Shown: positions 7,596-16,050, counted from the first letter of the stretch. The stretch: DNA of 46,599 nucleotides from JBCDCP01 sp039181495 (GCA_039181495.1 JBCDCP010000003.1:1-46599); one strand, 5' to 3'. Translations and numbers: made by a program. Notes: generated by a model from the letters alone, not told the origin.

Positions 7596-8702
7596 TCATG
7601 CCACGGCCTCGGCCACGGCGTCGCCAATGGCGAGAGATGCCGTCAGGCCAGGCGACTCGATGCCGAAGAGGTTGACCAGCCCAGGGACCGCGTGAACGGT
7701 TTCATCCTGAATCACGAAGTCGGCCGCGGGCTCGCCCGGACCAACGATCTTGGGTCGGATGCCTGCATAGTCGGGCACGAGATCGCCTGTCGCGAGGGCC
7801 GGGTAATACCGCCTGATCGAATCCTCAAATTCGCCGAGGCGGTGCGTTGTAGGTTCGTAAACCTCCGCGTCAATCCACTCCACATCCGGTCCAAAGCGGT
7901 TCTGGCCACCCAGATCCGTGGTCGAGTGAATGCCGAGTCCGGCCTCGTTGGGTAACGGATAGATCAGCTTGGTGAAAGGCGCCCTGCTGCTCGAAAGCGC
8001 GAAGTAGTTTCCCTTGCACAGATAGCTCTTCGGGATGTGCCGTTCGTCCAGTCCCTCGATCCGTCGCGCGATAGCAGGCGCATTGAGCCCAGCGCTGTTG
8101 ATCAAGACCCGTGTGGTCACGCTGATGGGCTCGTCCCCGCCGGCTGCAATCCGAAGAGACGACCCACCTATCTCGGCGCTGATCACCGGTGTGTTGAACG
8201 CGACCATGCCGCCGGATTCTTCAAGATCGCCCTGCAGTGCAAGCATGAGCGCATGGCTATCCATCACGCCTGAAACCGGCGAGTGAAGTGCGGCACTACA
8301 GGTAAGGTTGGGCTCAAGCGCGCTCGCTTGTCGCCCGGTGAGCATCTCTAGGCTCTCGACATCATTCGCGATCGCCTTGGCCATCAAGGCTTCCAAATCG
8401 GCGTGCTCGTCCGAATTTGATGCAACGATCAACTTGCCAAGCGCGCGCGCCTCGAAGCCCTTTTCACCGGCATATCGGTAGAGTTGCCGTCGCCCCATCA
8501 CGCAAAGCTGCGCCTTGAGGCTATCCTTGGGATAGTAAATCCCGGCGTGAATCACTTCGGAATTGCGGGAACTCGTGCCCTGGCCGATGGCGGCAGCAGC
8601 TTCGACCACGATGACCCATAGGCCGCGCTGCGCCAGCGCACGCGCGCAGGCGAGACCAACAACCCCAGCCCCTATGACAACAGCATCGGCATCCAATGAC
8701 AT
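7596..8702 (-). CDS. FAD-dependent oxidoreductase, L-2-hydroxyglutarate oxidase-like
   Basis: This 368-residue flavoprotein of the DAO family has an N-terminal FAD fold (VVIGAGVVGLACARAL), the segment TSSRNSEVIHAGIYYP near residues 43-58, and a late GIRPKIVGPGEP segment followed by GIESPGLTASLAIG. These match LhgO-type 2-hydroxyacid oxidases, which oxidise L-2-hydroxyglutarate or related hydroxyacids. No signal peptide is seen, so it is probably cytoplasmic or membrane-associated. It stands alone on the minus strand; another hydroxyacid or amino-acid substrate remains possible. Confidence 0.82.
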   Translation of the reverse strand: MSLDADAVVIGAGVVGLACARALAQRGLWVIVVEAAAAIGQGTSSRNSEVIHAGIYYPKDSLKAQLCVMGRRQLYRYAGEKGFEARALGKLIVASNSDEHADLEALMAKAIANDVESLEMLTGRQASALEPNLTCSAALHSPVSGVMDSHALMLALQGDLEESGGMVAFNTPVISAEIGGSSLRIAAGGDEPISVTTRVLINSAGLNAPAIARRIEGLDERHIPKSYLCKGNYFALSSSRAPFTKLIYPLPNEAGLGIHSTTDLGGQNRFGPDVEWIDAEVYEPTTHRLGEFEDSIRRYYPALATGDLVPDYAGIRPKIVGPGEPAADFVIQDETVHAVPGLVNLFGIESPGLTASLAIGDAVAEAVA

Positions 8703-8836
8703 CCGACGATTCTATGGCGTGGTGTGGCCTGTCATGTCCAGTTCCGTAGAGACGGGATGAGCGATCGGTCGGTGATGTTCGACAGATGTACCGAAACGGC
8801 CTCCAGCCGCTGAGAACTCCCGCACATCCAGTCCGA

Positions 8837-9661
8837 TCAGTCCCCATCATCGAACGGGTGCGGTCCGTCAAAGGGGCCAAAGGGGCTGAGGTGGCTGAGG
8901 AAATGACCCGCTCCATCTTGCTGGCGCCATTCATGGATCAGCACAGCGCCCGGCTCGAATGTCAGCGTGGCTGGTTCGGCGGGCCTTTGATCGAAGGTGA
9001 CCGCGTGGGCGGGCGCCGGCGCGATCATCGCCACGAAACCATCGATCATTGTGATGATGTGCCGATGGACGTGACCGCAAATGATCTGGACCGGACCAGC
9101 GGATCTTCTCGCCACCTCAAGCAGCGTCTCCGGGTGCTTCAGTTTCTGGCGGTCCATATCCAAGATCCCGGTATCGAAGGGTGGGTGGTGCAGGGCCAAC
9201 AGCATTGGCCGCCCGGCCAGTTCATCGAGACGATCGCCGAGCCAGTCGAGCGTATCCTTGGTCAGTTCTCCATGCGCATGGCCGTCAACCAAGCTGTCGA
9301 GCCCGATCACGTCAAAATCCGAAAACGGCACATGCCAGTTGAGAGGGCCTGATTCAGGCAGACTGGTCGTTGCCGAGAGCGCGTCACGCATGGCTTCGCG
9401 GGTGTCGTGGTTGCCCGGAACCACATGGATCGGTGGAACCAGTGCCTGAAGTAGCGCCAGAAGGTGCTCGTACTCCTCAGCGGTGCCATGATCGGTCAGG
9501 TCGCCGGTCAGGATAACTGCATCGATGCCATCGGTGACGGCCGGAAGGGCATTGATATGCTTGATGGTCCGTTGAAGGGCGCGCGCAGTATCCACCATGC
9601 CATAGGCTTTCCGGCCGGGCGCCACGATGTGCGTGTCTGTCAATTGAACGATCCGGCTCAT
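8837..9661 (-). CDS. Metallophosphoesterase, CpdA-like phosphodiesterase
   Basis: This 274-residue calcineurin-like phosphoesterase carries the metal motifs DTHI (near residue 9), GDLTDHG, GNHD, HHPP and GHVHRH, in family order. This is the architecture of 3',5'-cyclic AMP phosphodiesterase CpdA, though related enzymes act on other phosphodiesters. The ATG at 9661 follows GGAG with suitable spacing; the frame extends upstream without a better start. It is separated from its neighbours by 134 and 171 bases and appears monocistronic. Confidence 0.82.
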   Translation of the reverse strand: MSRIVQLTDTHIVAPGRKAYGMVDTARALQRTIKHINALPAVTDGIDAVILTGDLTDHGTAEEYEHLLALLQALVPPIHVVPGNHDTREAMRDALSATTSLPESGPLNWHVPFSDFDVIGLDSLVDGHAHGELTKDTLDWLGDRLDELAGRPMLLALHHPPFDTGILDMDRQKLKHPETLLEVARRSAGPVQIICGHVHRHIITMIDGFVAMIAPAPAHAVTFDQRPAEPATLTFEPGAVLIHEWRQQDGAGHFLSHLSPFGPFDGPHPFDDGD

Positions 9662-9832
9662 GGCAGTGCTCCGATGTTCTCGGACAGGATCATGATACTG
9701 CCGGAGCTGATCTTGAGCCAAATCGTTGCGTCGATTTGGACCGCCGCAGATTCCTGATCCCTGAAGAATGCCCTGCCGATATAGATCCGGTCTTCTGTCG
9801 GCGCCGGCCCTAGGTAATCGGTATCGGATGCC

Positions 9833-10654
9833 TTAAGCCTTGAAACCACGGCACACGACGAACTCGCCGGGAATGCGATAGCCGTTTGGTGTCCGAAAGT
9901 CGGCGATCGAGGCCAGGTATTCGCTTTGTGCGGATGCGCGTGTCGGTGCGTCGAAACGATCATAGGCTAGCGCAACCGGTCCGCCGACAAATGCGGCTTC
10001 AACCGCAGCTTGATCATCGGGGTAGGGCAGCAGGGATGTCAGCCTGCGGGTCTCAACATTCGTGAACCCAACCGACGCCATCTCTCGCGCCAGCGTCGGA
10101 CCGGTGCCCAGCCGGAAAAACAGCGGGCACACTTCCGACTGAACCCGCGCATCAACGATCGGGAAGATGTCCGCCCAGCCACATTTTGCGCGTTCGCCCC
10201 AGACCGCCATAACGGCGCGTCCACCGGGCTTGAGAACACGGAACATCTCTGCAAGCGCCGCGAGCGTGTCGGGGACGTACATCAACCCAAGGGCGCAGGT
10301 GGCAAGGTCGAAGCTGTTATCGGCCAAGGCAACGAGCGTCTCGGCCTCGGCTCGGAAAGCCTCGACTTGTGACAGGCCGCGCAAACTGGCCGTGCGTTGG
10401 ACGCTCTCGATCATCTTGCCGGAGATATCGGTCGCGGTGATATGGCCTTGGGGCCCGACAGCTTCGGCGAGCGGGAAGCTCACCAGTCCGGTGCCGCAGG
10501 CAATGTCGAGAACACGGTCGCCGGCTTGCGCAGCCGCCATCTGCAGGAGTTGCGCCTGGGCATCGCTGAGGCTGTCCTTCCAACCCGTTTCATAGGCGTC
10601 GGCTGCCTTATCCCAGCCATAGCGCTGAACACGCTTTTGCAACCGGGCGTCCAT
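9833..10654 (-). CDS. Class I SAM-dependent methyltransferase
   Basis: This 273-residue methyltransferase shows motif I (VLDIACGTG), followed by ATDISGKMI, FDLATCALGLMYV and VLKPGGRAVMAVWG, the usual order for the UbiE/type-11 fold. The acceptor substrate is unknown. The ATG at 10654 overlaps the stop of the upstream OsmC gene by one base (TGATG); a GTG one codon earlier is possible. Translational coupling suggests it works with the OsmC-like protein and the flavin monooxygenase upstream. Confidence 0.85.
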   Translation of the reverse strand: MDARLQKRVQRYGWDKAADAYETGWKDSLSDAQAQLLQMAAAQAGDRVLDIACGTGLVSFPLAEAVGPQGHITATDISGKMIESVQRTASLRGLSQVEAFRAEAETLVALADNSFDLATCALGLMYVPDTLAALAEMFRVLKPGGRAVMAVWGERAKCGWADIFPIVDARVQSEVCPLFFRLGTGPTLAREMASVGFTNVETRRLTSLLPYPDDQAAVEAAFVGGPVALAYDRFDAPTRASAQSEYLASIADFRTPNGYRIPGEFVVCRGFKA

Positions 10655-11199
10655 CACGAATACTCGACGGGTGGTGTTGCGGGACGCGACGACACCAGAT
10701 CGATGCGATGATCGATGGCCTGAGCGTTGGCGAACACGTCGATCAGCGGGCTGTATCTCAATGACGCTTCGACAAGTTCTCCTATCGTCGTTTCAGACGC
10801 CGCGGAGGTGATCGCGATGGCCATTCTGATGCCCTCGAAACCGGGAACGACGTCATCTTTGACGCCGAGCTGACCCCGTGCATCGACATCGGTTTCCAAC
10901 ACCACCTCGACACGATCGATTGGCACGTCGCGCCGAGCCGCCCATTGCTTGATGCCGATTGCCACACAACTGCTCAACGCCGAACGCAGCACCATGCTGG
11001 GGTTGGGGCCGGCATCTTGTCCGCCAACAGCCTTGCCCACATCAATCGTCAGGGTGCGGCCGGCTTCCTCAACGTGGCAGAGCGTGCCCTCGCTGATTGC
11101 TGCCGCGTTGCGATAGACCCTTTGTCCGCGCTCGGGCTTCAAAGTCACGGTCTGTGTTGACCGATCCAAAGCCTGTTTCATGTCCTGTAGGTCTGACAT
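10654..11199 (-). CDS. OsmC-family protein lacking the second catalytic cysteine
   Basis: This 181-residue OsmC/Ohr-fold protein has the core helix SALSSCVAIGIKQWA containing the first family cysteine (Cys78). OsmC and Ohr peroxidases use a second cysteine in a C-terminal CP motif; here the equivalent region (FANAQAIDHRIDL) has none. An extra Cys41 lies in a strand. Peroxidase activity is therefore doubtful. The start at 11199 was chosen because GGAG lies six bases upstream. It lies 16 bases after the monooxygenase and is coupled to the methyltransferase. Confidence 0.82.
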   Translation of the reverse strand: MSDLQDMKQALDRSTQTVTLKPERGQRVYRNAAAISEGTLCHVEEAGRTLTIDVGKAVGGQDAGPNPSMVLRSALSSCVAIGIKQWAARRDVPIDRVEVVLETDVDARGQLGVKDDVVPGFEGIRMAIAITSAASETTIGELVEASLRYSPLIDVFANAQAIDHRIDLVSSRPATPPVEYS

Positions 11200-11215
11200 G
11201 TTATGCTCCATTCTG

Positions 11216-12463
11216 TCAGGCTGCGATTTCGATCTGGCCATCGAGGCAGCCACGCAGATGCGCAGCGAGATCGCGCGCATCATCACCGGCGCCGTTGATG
11301 AAGCTCGAGGATAGCCGCCTCAGGAACATCAGCCCCATGACATAGAGACCCGGCGCAACGACGCCGCCCTGGTGCCGAATGCGGCCCTTGGCATCGAAGA
11401 TCGGTAGCTGCAGGAAGCGGTGATCCGGCTCATAGCCTGTCGCCCAGACGATGCTGCGGATGTCATTGGCTTCCAGATCGAGTGACAGGCGAGGCGTCGA
11501 TGATACGCGCGTGGACGAAAACCGGTGTGGTGGTTCGACCAACTGCGTCAGGCCTGATTGATCGACCCAAGAGTCGATCGCCCCGAGCAGGCGATCCATC
11601 TTCAGATCGGCAGACGCGCAGAGATTGTTCAGGCTGCCCGAAAACATCGCTCGCCCGTTCGAGATTCCTGCCAGACGTCCGACGATCTCGATGCCGGCGT
11701 CCTGAAGCGCGTTCAGATCAAGGTCTTGCGTGCTCGGCTCGCCGCACAGTTGAAACGATGGCAGGCGCCGGACCCGGTCGATGTTGTCGACCTCGTCATA
11801 GGCCTTGCCGAGATGCCCCAGCAGATGCATCCAGGTCATGATATCGACACCGCGATAACGCCGCGGCACGCGCGTGTGCGATCCGGTCGCGAGTGTCACC
11901 TGCCAGCCGGACTTCTGGATGTCACGCGCCAGCTGAACGCCGGAGGCCGATGCGCCGACGACCAGCACCCCGCCATCGGGCAGGTCGGTGGGCCGCCGGT
12001 ATGTGAGGGGTGACACTTCGACGATGTTGGGCGGCAGCTCTGATGCAAAATCTGGCCGGTTGACGCGCGCGCAGGCACCCGTCGCGACAACAAGGCTCTT
12101 GCACAAGATGACATCCTGGGATGTCTCAACCCGATACTGTCCGTTCTCCATCCGCACTGAACGGACCGGGGAATCCGTCAGGATCGGCAGATCGGCTGAC
12201 GCCACCATCTTGTCGAATTCACGAATGAGTTCGGAGACCGGCATGAAGCCGTCGATGTCGTCACCGCGATAGGGTTGGCCAGGAAGGCCGTTGAGCCAGT
12301 TCGGCGTCAACAAACGCAGGCCATCCCAGCGTTCTTTGCGCCAGCTGTTGGCAATTTGCCCGCGCTCGAGAACCACATGGTCGATGTCATGCATCATCAG
12401 TTCGCGGCTCATAGCGAGTCCGGTCTGTCCGGCGCCGATGATCACGGTGGTCAACGTCTTCAC
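11216..12463 (-). CDS. Flavin-containing monooxygenase-like NAD(P)/FAD oxidoreductase
   Basis: This 415-residue two-dinucleotide-fold flavoprotein has the FAD site VIIGAGQTGLAMSREL at the N-terminus, the NADPH site VVGASASGVQLARDI near the middle, and the late ATGYEPD motif. These are typical of FMO/CzcO-like monooxygenases that oxygenate N, S or carbonyl groups. The start is GTG, preceded by AGGAG. It heads a three-gene minus-strand operon with an OsmC-like protein and a methyltransferase. A role in oxidising a sulfur or xenobiotic compound is inference. Confidence 0.85.
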   Translation of the reverse strand: MKTLTTVIIGAGQTGLAMSRELMMHDIDHVVLERGQIANSWRKERWDGLRLLTPNWLNGLPGQPYRGDDIDGFMPVSELIREFDKMVASADLPILTDSPVRSVRMENGQYRVETSQDVILCKSLVVATGACARVNRPDFASELPPNIVEVSPLTYRRPTDLPDGGVLVVGASASGVQLARDIQKSGWQVTLATGSHTRVPRRYRGVDIMTWMHLLGHLGKAYDEVDNIDRVRRLPSFQLCGEPSTQDLDLNALQDAGIEIVGRLAGISNGRAMFSGSLNNLCASADLKMDRLLGAIDSWVDQSGLTQLVEPPHRFSSTRVSSTPRLSLDLEANDIRSIVWATGYEPDHRFLQLPIFDAKGRIRHQGGVVAPGLYVMGLMFLRRLSSSFINGAGDDARDLAAHLRGCLDGQIEIAA

Positions 12464-12549
12464 GGGGGCTTCTCCTAGCTAGCGGGTGCCCGAGACTCCT
12501 GGTCGACGCAGAAGACGTCGCCGGCGGCTGCGGGTCATTGTCTGGGAAT

Positions 12550-12591
12550 GCGATACCGCCGGATTTCCGAGAAAGGACTGGGCGGTATCGC
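12550..12591. promoter_or_regulatory. 11-base inverted repeat upstream of FMO operon
   Basis: GCGATACCGCC (12550-12560) and GGCGGTATCGC (12581-12591) are exact reverse complements separated by 20 bases. The spacer holds a smaller inverted TTTC/GAAA pair. It lies about 90 bases upstream of the monooxygenase start and about 165 bases past the end of the second OsmC gene. It could be a paired operator or a structured 5' leader. No T-run supports a terminator. Confidence 0.5.
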
Positions 12592-12756
12592 GCACTTGTA
12601 GTGGCGGTTATTCGGGTGGTCTGGACATCAGCCTCTCGACGTCCCAGCGTGTCAGACCCGGACGCCCGACACCCCAATCGGTGTGTCTGAAGGCGCGCTG
12701 GCGTTTTGGCCGCTGGGACCTGCTCTGAAGCAGTGCCCGGAGTTTTTGGATGCGGA

Positions 12757-13323
12757 TCATCGTGTCACCGTGACATGCACATTGGTGGGGTTGGTGATGA
12801 TGTCGAAGACGGCCGAACGCTTCTGCGACTGCGCGACCAGGGCCGCGATCTCAGCCGGCTTGGCGTCCGCATCGATGTCGAAGGACACGCGGATCGCACT
12901 GAAGCCGTTACGGACGTCGGCGTCGGCACCGAGAATGCCGGCCATGTCCATATCGCCCTCGACTTTGGCCTCAACCGATTTGAGCTGAATACCGCGGTTC
13001 TGCGCCACAGATGCCACACCGGCGGTGAGGCAACTGGCGAGACCCGACAGAACGATCTCAACCGGGGTCGCTCCGCCGTCGGCAGCATTGAACTGCTCGG
13101 GATGGTCGGCATCGATGGTGTGCGGTGCCTTGCGGCTGTGTTCTTCGCCGAGGCCGTAGAAGCCTTCGACGGTCGAACGGCTCTGCACGCCATCGACCCA
13201 TTTGCAGCGGGCACGCCATTTGAACTGGCCTGCTTCCGGTGTCTCCTGAATGGCCTGCTTGGCACCGAGCAGCACCTCGACATCAACGCCATTGTCAGCG
13301 GTCTTGGTCTGGGAATTGATCAC
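12757..13323 (-). CDS. OsmC-family protein (second copy), resolving cysteine absent
   Basis: This OsmC-fold protein is about 188 residues. The central helix VLSGLASCLTAGVASVA holds the first cysteine (Cys98). The C-terminal family position reads SAVFDIITNPTNV, where peroxidatic members have a Cys-Pro, so the second cysteine is missing. I chose the GTG at 13323 because AAAAGGAG lies just upstream; the frame is open further upstream without a ribosome site. It is divergent from the YeiH-type exporter. Sequence differs clearly from the OsmC at 10654, so it is not a recent duplicate. Confidence 0.8.
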   Translation of the reverse strand: MINSQTKTADNGVDVEVLLGAKQAIQETPEAGQFKWRARCKWVDGVQSRSTVEGFYGLGEEHSRKAPHTIDADHPEQFNAADGGATPVEIVLSGLASCLTAGVASVAQNRGIQLKSVEAKVEGDMDMAGILGADADVRNGFSAIRVSFDIDADAKPAEIAALVAQSQKRSAVFDIITNPTNVHVTVTR

Positions 13324-13658
13324 TTCACTGGTCTCCTTTTGGGGCTTGGGGGCCGGTTGTGCATTGCGCTGCGGCCTCGCAGTGCACCTAAGAAGAGCTG
13401 CCACTGGATTCCTGATCGTTTTCGGAAGGTTTTCTGAAACCTGTCGCGCAGGCCAAACGACACCACTTCCAAGCGTCTTTGTGCCGTATAGGCCCCGTTA
13501 TCAGAGTGATCGCTGACCGGCTGTCTTGCACAGCAATGTTGGAGTCCCTCGTTGCCCGCGGGGTGTGCTTGGTTCTACATGCCGATGAAACAGCGTTCCC
13601 CATCGAGCGAACCGTGACATCATTGCCCCACACCGAAACCGGACTTGTTGACCGCGCG
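13324..13658. other. Divergent regulatory region between OsmC and YeiH genes
   Basis: This 335-base interval separates the minus-strand OsmC gene from the plus-strand exporter. It contains the palindrome at 13427-13442 that recurs at 15350-15365. Part of it may code for an N-terminal extension of the exporter (an in-frame ATG lies at 13536). No other gene is evident. Confidence 0.5.
13427..13442. promoter_or_regulatory. Palindromic operator candidate, copy 1
   Basis: AGGTTT-TCTG-AAACCT is a perfect 6-4-6 inverted repeat. The surrounding 23 bases (13424-13446) match 15347-15369 at 21 positions, in the same orientation. It lies about 100 bases upstream of the OsmC start at 13323 and about 215 bases upstream of the exporter start. 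The recurrence in two divergent promoter regions argues for a regulator-binding site; the regulator is unknown. Confidence 0.6.
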
Positions 13659-14648
13659 ATGACGCAAGGCCGCACTCTAGCGCCCGGCATTCTTGTGTCT
13701 GTGGTCCTCGGTATCGCGGCGCAGTTTCTGTCAGATCACTATGGGGCGCCGGCCATGCTCATGGCGCTGCTGCTCGGGATCGCCTTCCACTTCCTTGCTG
13801 AGGAAGGGCGTTGTGTTCCCGGCATCGAATTCACCGCTAAGACGGTGCTGCGTGTCGGGGTGGCTCTGCTCGGTGTTCGCATCAGTCTGGATCTTCTGCT
13901 CGAGCTGGGGTTCGAATTGATGGGTCTCGTCGCAGCGGGCGTCGTGCTCACCATCATGTTTGGCCTGATTGGCGCTCGGCTGCTTGGTCGCGGCTGGCGG
14001 CTTGCGCTGATCACCGGTGGTTCGGTGGCCATCTGCGGGGCGTCAGCGGCGATGGCGATTGCGGCTGTGCTGCCAAAGAACGAACATTCCGAGCGCAATC
14101 TGATCTTCACCGTGCTCAGTGTGACGGTGCTGTCGACGATCGCGATGATCGCCTATCCGATATTGGTGCAACTGTTTGACCTTGATGATCGCGCCATCGG
14201 TGTCTTCCTCGGCGGTACGATTCACGATGTCGCTCAGGTGGTCGGGGCAGGGTTCTCAGTCAGCGATGAAGCGGGCGAGGCGGCAACGCTCGTGAAGTTG
14301 TTCCGGGTCACGATGTTGGCGCCGGTGGTGCTGCTCTTTGCGCTGGCGATCCGCGCATCTGGCGCCCAAACGGCTGAGGATTCAAAGCGCCCGCCGCTGA
14401 TCCCGGCATTCGTGCTGGCGTTCCTCGCCTTCGCGACATTGAACTCGATCGGTGCCGTGCCGACTGGGGCAGCCGATGTTCTTGCGGATGTGTCGCGGTG
14501 GGCGCTGCTGATTGCGATTGCCGCGGTCGGAATGAAAGCCTCGCTGAGACGGATCATGGATGTTGGCGGGCCGGCAGTGGTGCTGATCGTTGCCGAGACG
14601 GTCTTCATCGCGGGCTTGATCCTTGCCGGTATCATTTTGCTCGGCTAA
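13659..14648 (+). CDS. yeiH: YeiH-family putative sulfate/sulfite exporter
   Basis: This UPF0324/YeiH-type membrane protein is about 329 residues with roughly ten hydrophobic segments. Characteristic stretches include RVGVALLGVRISL, ITGGSVAICGASAAMAIAAV and FLGGTIHDVAQVVGAGF. Family members are linked to sulfite or sulfate export and are often near redox genes. The start is uncertain: ATG at 13659 gives the usual family length, while an in-frame ATG at 13536 would add 41 residues of unremarkable sequence. It is divergent from an OsmC-like gene and shares its regulatory region. Confidence 0.85.
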   Translation: MTQGRTLAPGILVSVVLGIAAQFLSDHYGAPAMLMALLLGIAFHFLAEEGRCVPGIEFTAKTVLRVGVALLGVRISLDLLLELGFELMGLVAAGVVLTIMFGLIGARLLGRGWRLALITGGSVAICGASAAMAIAAVLPKNEHSERNLIFTVLSVTVLSTIAMIAYPILVQLFDLDDRAIGVFLGGTIHDVAQVVGAGFSVSDEAGEAATLVKLFRVTMLAPVVLLFALAIRASGAQTAEDSKRPPLIPAFVLAFLAFATLNSIGAVPTGAADVLADVSRWALLIAIAAVGMKASLRRIMDVGGPAVVLIVAETVFIAGLILAGIILLG

Positions 14649-14700
14649 CTCGATCAGGAGATACGCTCGCGCCGAACTGTCGTCTGACGGGCTGCCTGGA

Positions 14701-14734
14701 GTCGCGGCCGGAGCTTTTCCTCTCCGGCCACGAC
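14701..14734. terminator. Strong hairpin between convergent genes
   Basis: Arms at 14701-14713 (GTCGCGGCCGGAG) and 14722-14734 (CTCCGGCCACGAC) pair at 12 of 13 positions around an eight-base loop. It sits between the exporter ending at 14648 and the convergent DUF1127 gene ending at 14753. No long T-run follows on either strand, so it may be a weak bidirectional terminator or an mRNA-stabilising end. Confidence 0.6.
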
Positions 14735-14752
14735 TAGTCTTGCGCTGAACGC

Positions 14753-15223
14753 TCACCCATGCCGGTCTTCCAGTAGGGCGTCCTGCATGCGGGCGGCCAC
14801 GACCGCGATCTCTGAGCGGTGGATACCGATATCCTTGAGCGTGTCATTGCTCAGTTCCTGCAAGGCAGCCGCTGTGTACTGGGCGCGACGACGTGCATTG
14901 GACCGCCGGCGAAGGGCTGTGAACCCCTGCCAAAGGGCGGCCATTAGATGCGGCAGTCCGGGGCGTGTCAGCGTGTTGCCGATCCAGCGCGGCGTGTATC
15001 CCGACAGCATTCCGGTTGCGATCGAACGACGATCCACTTCAAACCAACCCAGGTTCAATCCTAGCAGTTCATCGTGGTTGGACCGGGCAAGCCCGACAAA
15101 GACATCTCGACCGGTGGTCGGCTTGATCGCCGCGCCGGCACCGTCGACTGACCCGACAGGTCGAGAGTCTTGGGCGGCGGTCTGAGGCGGATAGTCGTGT
15201 TCACTTCGTGCAAGTGCATACAT
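14753..15223 (-). CDS. DUF1127 domain protein with long N-terminal extension
   Basis: This 156-residue protein ends in a DUF1127 domain, seen as ALQELSNDTLKDIGIHRSEI around residues 120-140. DUF1127 proteins are usually 40-70 residues, small and arginine-rich, and in several alphaproteobacteria they affect RNA turnover or stress and phosphate metabolism. Here about 100 extra residues precede the domain, including a GFTALRRRSNARRRAQ basic stretch. ATG at 15223 follows GGAG with seven-base spacing. It is divergent from a CMD-family gene, with a palindrome upstream shared with the OsmC promoter. Confidence 0.78.
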   Translation of the reverse strand: MYALARSEHDYPPQTAAQDSRPVGSVDGAGAAIKPTTGRDVFVGLARSNHDELLGLNLGWFEVDRRSIATGMLSGYTPRWIGNTLTRPGLPHLMAALWQGFTALRRRSNARRRAQYTAAALQELSNDTLKDIGIHRSEIAVVAARMQDALLEDRHG

Positions 15224-15349
15224 TTCTGTTCTCCAAGCTGGGGGTCTTGAGGATGAAGGGCGCCGTTGCTGCCGGGAGGTTGCACCCAGACGATTGGCTC
15301 CACGATGCACATAGAGATCGCCGATCCTTCGAACCTGAAGGTTTGGGGA

Positions 15350-15365
15350 AGGTTTCCTGAAACCT
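15350..15365. promoter_or_regulatory. Palindromic operator candidate, copy 2
   Basis: AGGTTT-CCTG-AAACCT is the second copy of the site at 13427-13442; over 23 bases only two positions differ. It lies about 125 bases upstream of the DUF1127 start and about 105 bases upstream of the CMD-family start. An additional partly overlapping element, AACCT-GA-AGGTT, precedes it at about 15332-15343. Confidence 0.6.
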
Positions 15366-15471
15366 ATCGATGCTGCCAGACAGCCGTGGCAACGAGCGCG
15401 CCTGATGTCGTGACGTGCTGGCTCTGCTAGGGTCGCGAGAATCTGGACTGAAGATCGGAGTGGAGAGGCAG

Positions 15472-15861
15472 ATGGAAACTTTCGACGAGGACCTGTTCAT
15501 CAAGGGCCTTGAACAACGCAAAGCCACGCTGGGTGGAGACTATGTCGAGAAGAACCTCGCAGCAGCGGACGATTTCACACGACCGTTTCAGGAGGCCATG
15601 ACCGCCTGGTGCTGGGGATTTGGCTGGGGGGACGAGACGATCGATGCCAAGACGCGCAGCATGATGAACCTCGCCATGCTCGGTGCGCTCGGAAAAATGC
15701 ATGAGTGGGAGATTCACTGTCGCGGCGCGTTGAACAACGGCGTCACAGCCAAAGAGATCCGCGCCATCATCCACGTGATCGGGATCTATTGCGGTGTGCC
15801 GCAGTCGCTCGAGTGTTTCCGTGCCGCACGCAAGGTGCTGGAAGCCGAGGGCAAGCTCTGA
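15472..15861 (+). CDS. Carboxymuconolactone decarboxylase-family protein
   Basis: This 129-residue small helical protein of the CMD/AhpD superfamily resembles 4-carboxymuconolactone decarboxylase (PcaC): KTRSMMNLAMLGALG, then HEWEIHCRGALNNGVTAKEI, then YCGVPQSLECFRAA. It lacks the CxxC pair of AhpD-type peroxidase partners, so decarboxylase-like or unknown chemistry is more likely. No protocatechuate pathway genes are nearby. ATG at 15472 follows GGAG. It is divergent from the DUF1127 gene and may be co-regulated with it. Confidence 0.8.
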   Translation: METFDEDLFIKGLEQRKATLGGDYVEKNLAAADDFTRPFQEAMTAWCWGFGWGDETIDAKTRSMMNLAMLGALGKMHEWEIHCRGALNNGVTAKEIRAIIHVIGIYCGVPQSLECFRAARKVLEAEGKL

Positions 15862-16050
15862 TCAGAGGGCGCCTGTTGGAACCGGTCGTGGGTTCCGGGT
15901 CTCGTGCATTGATACTGTACAGGGTGCCGGCTTACCCCACGCAGACGTGAACGCTATAGTTGCTGGAAGTTCACCTTCGAGATGTTGACCAGGTCGGTTC
16001 AAAGCGCACATGTGAGCTTGAGCAACCCCCGCAACGCAGGTTCGGAGCCC

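Noticed and set aside
8786..9352. 188-codon plus-strand frame opposite the CpdA-like phosphoesterase
   Set aside because: Shadow frame; the minus strand carries all metallophosphoesterase motifs.
12706..13437. Long plus-strand frame of 243 codons across the second OsmC gene
   Set aside because: It is the antisense shadow of a clear OsmC protein; its translation has no family features.
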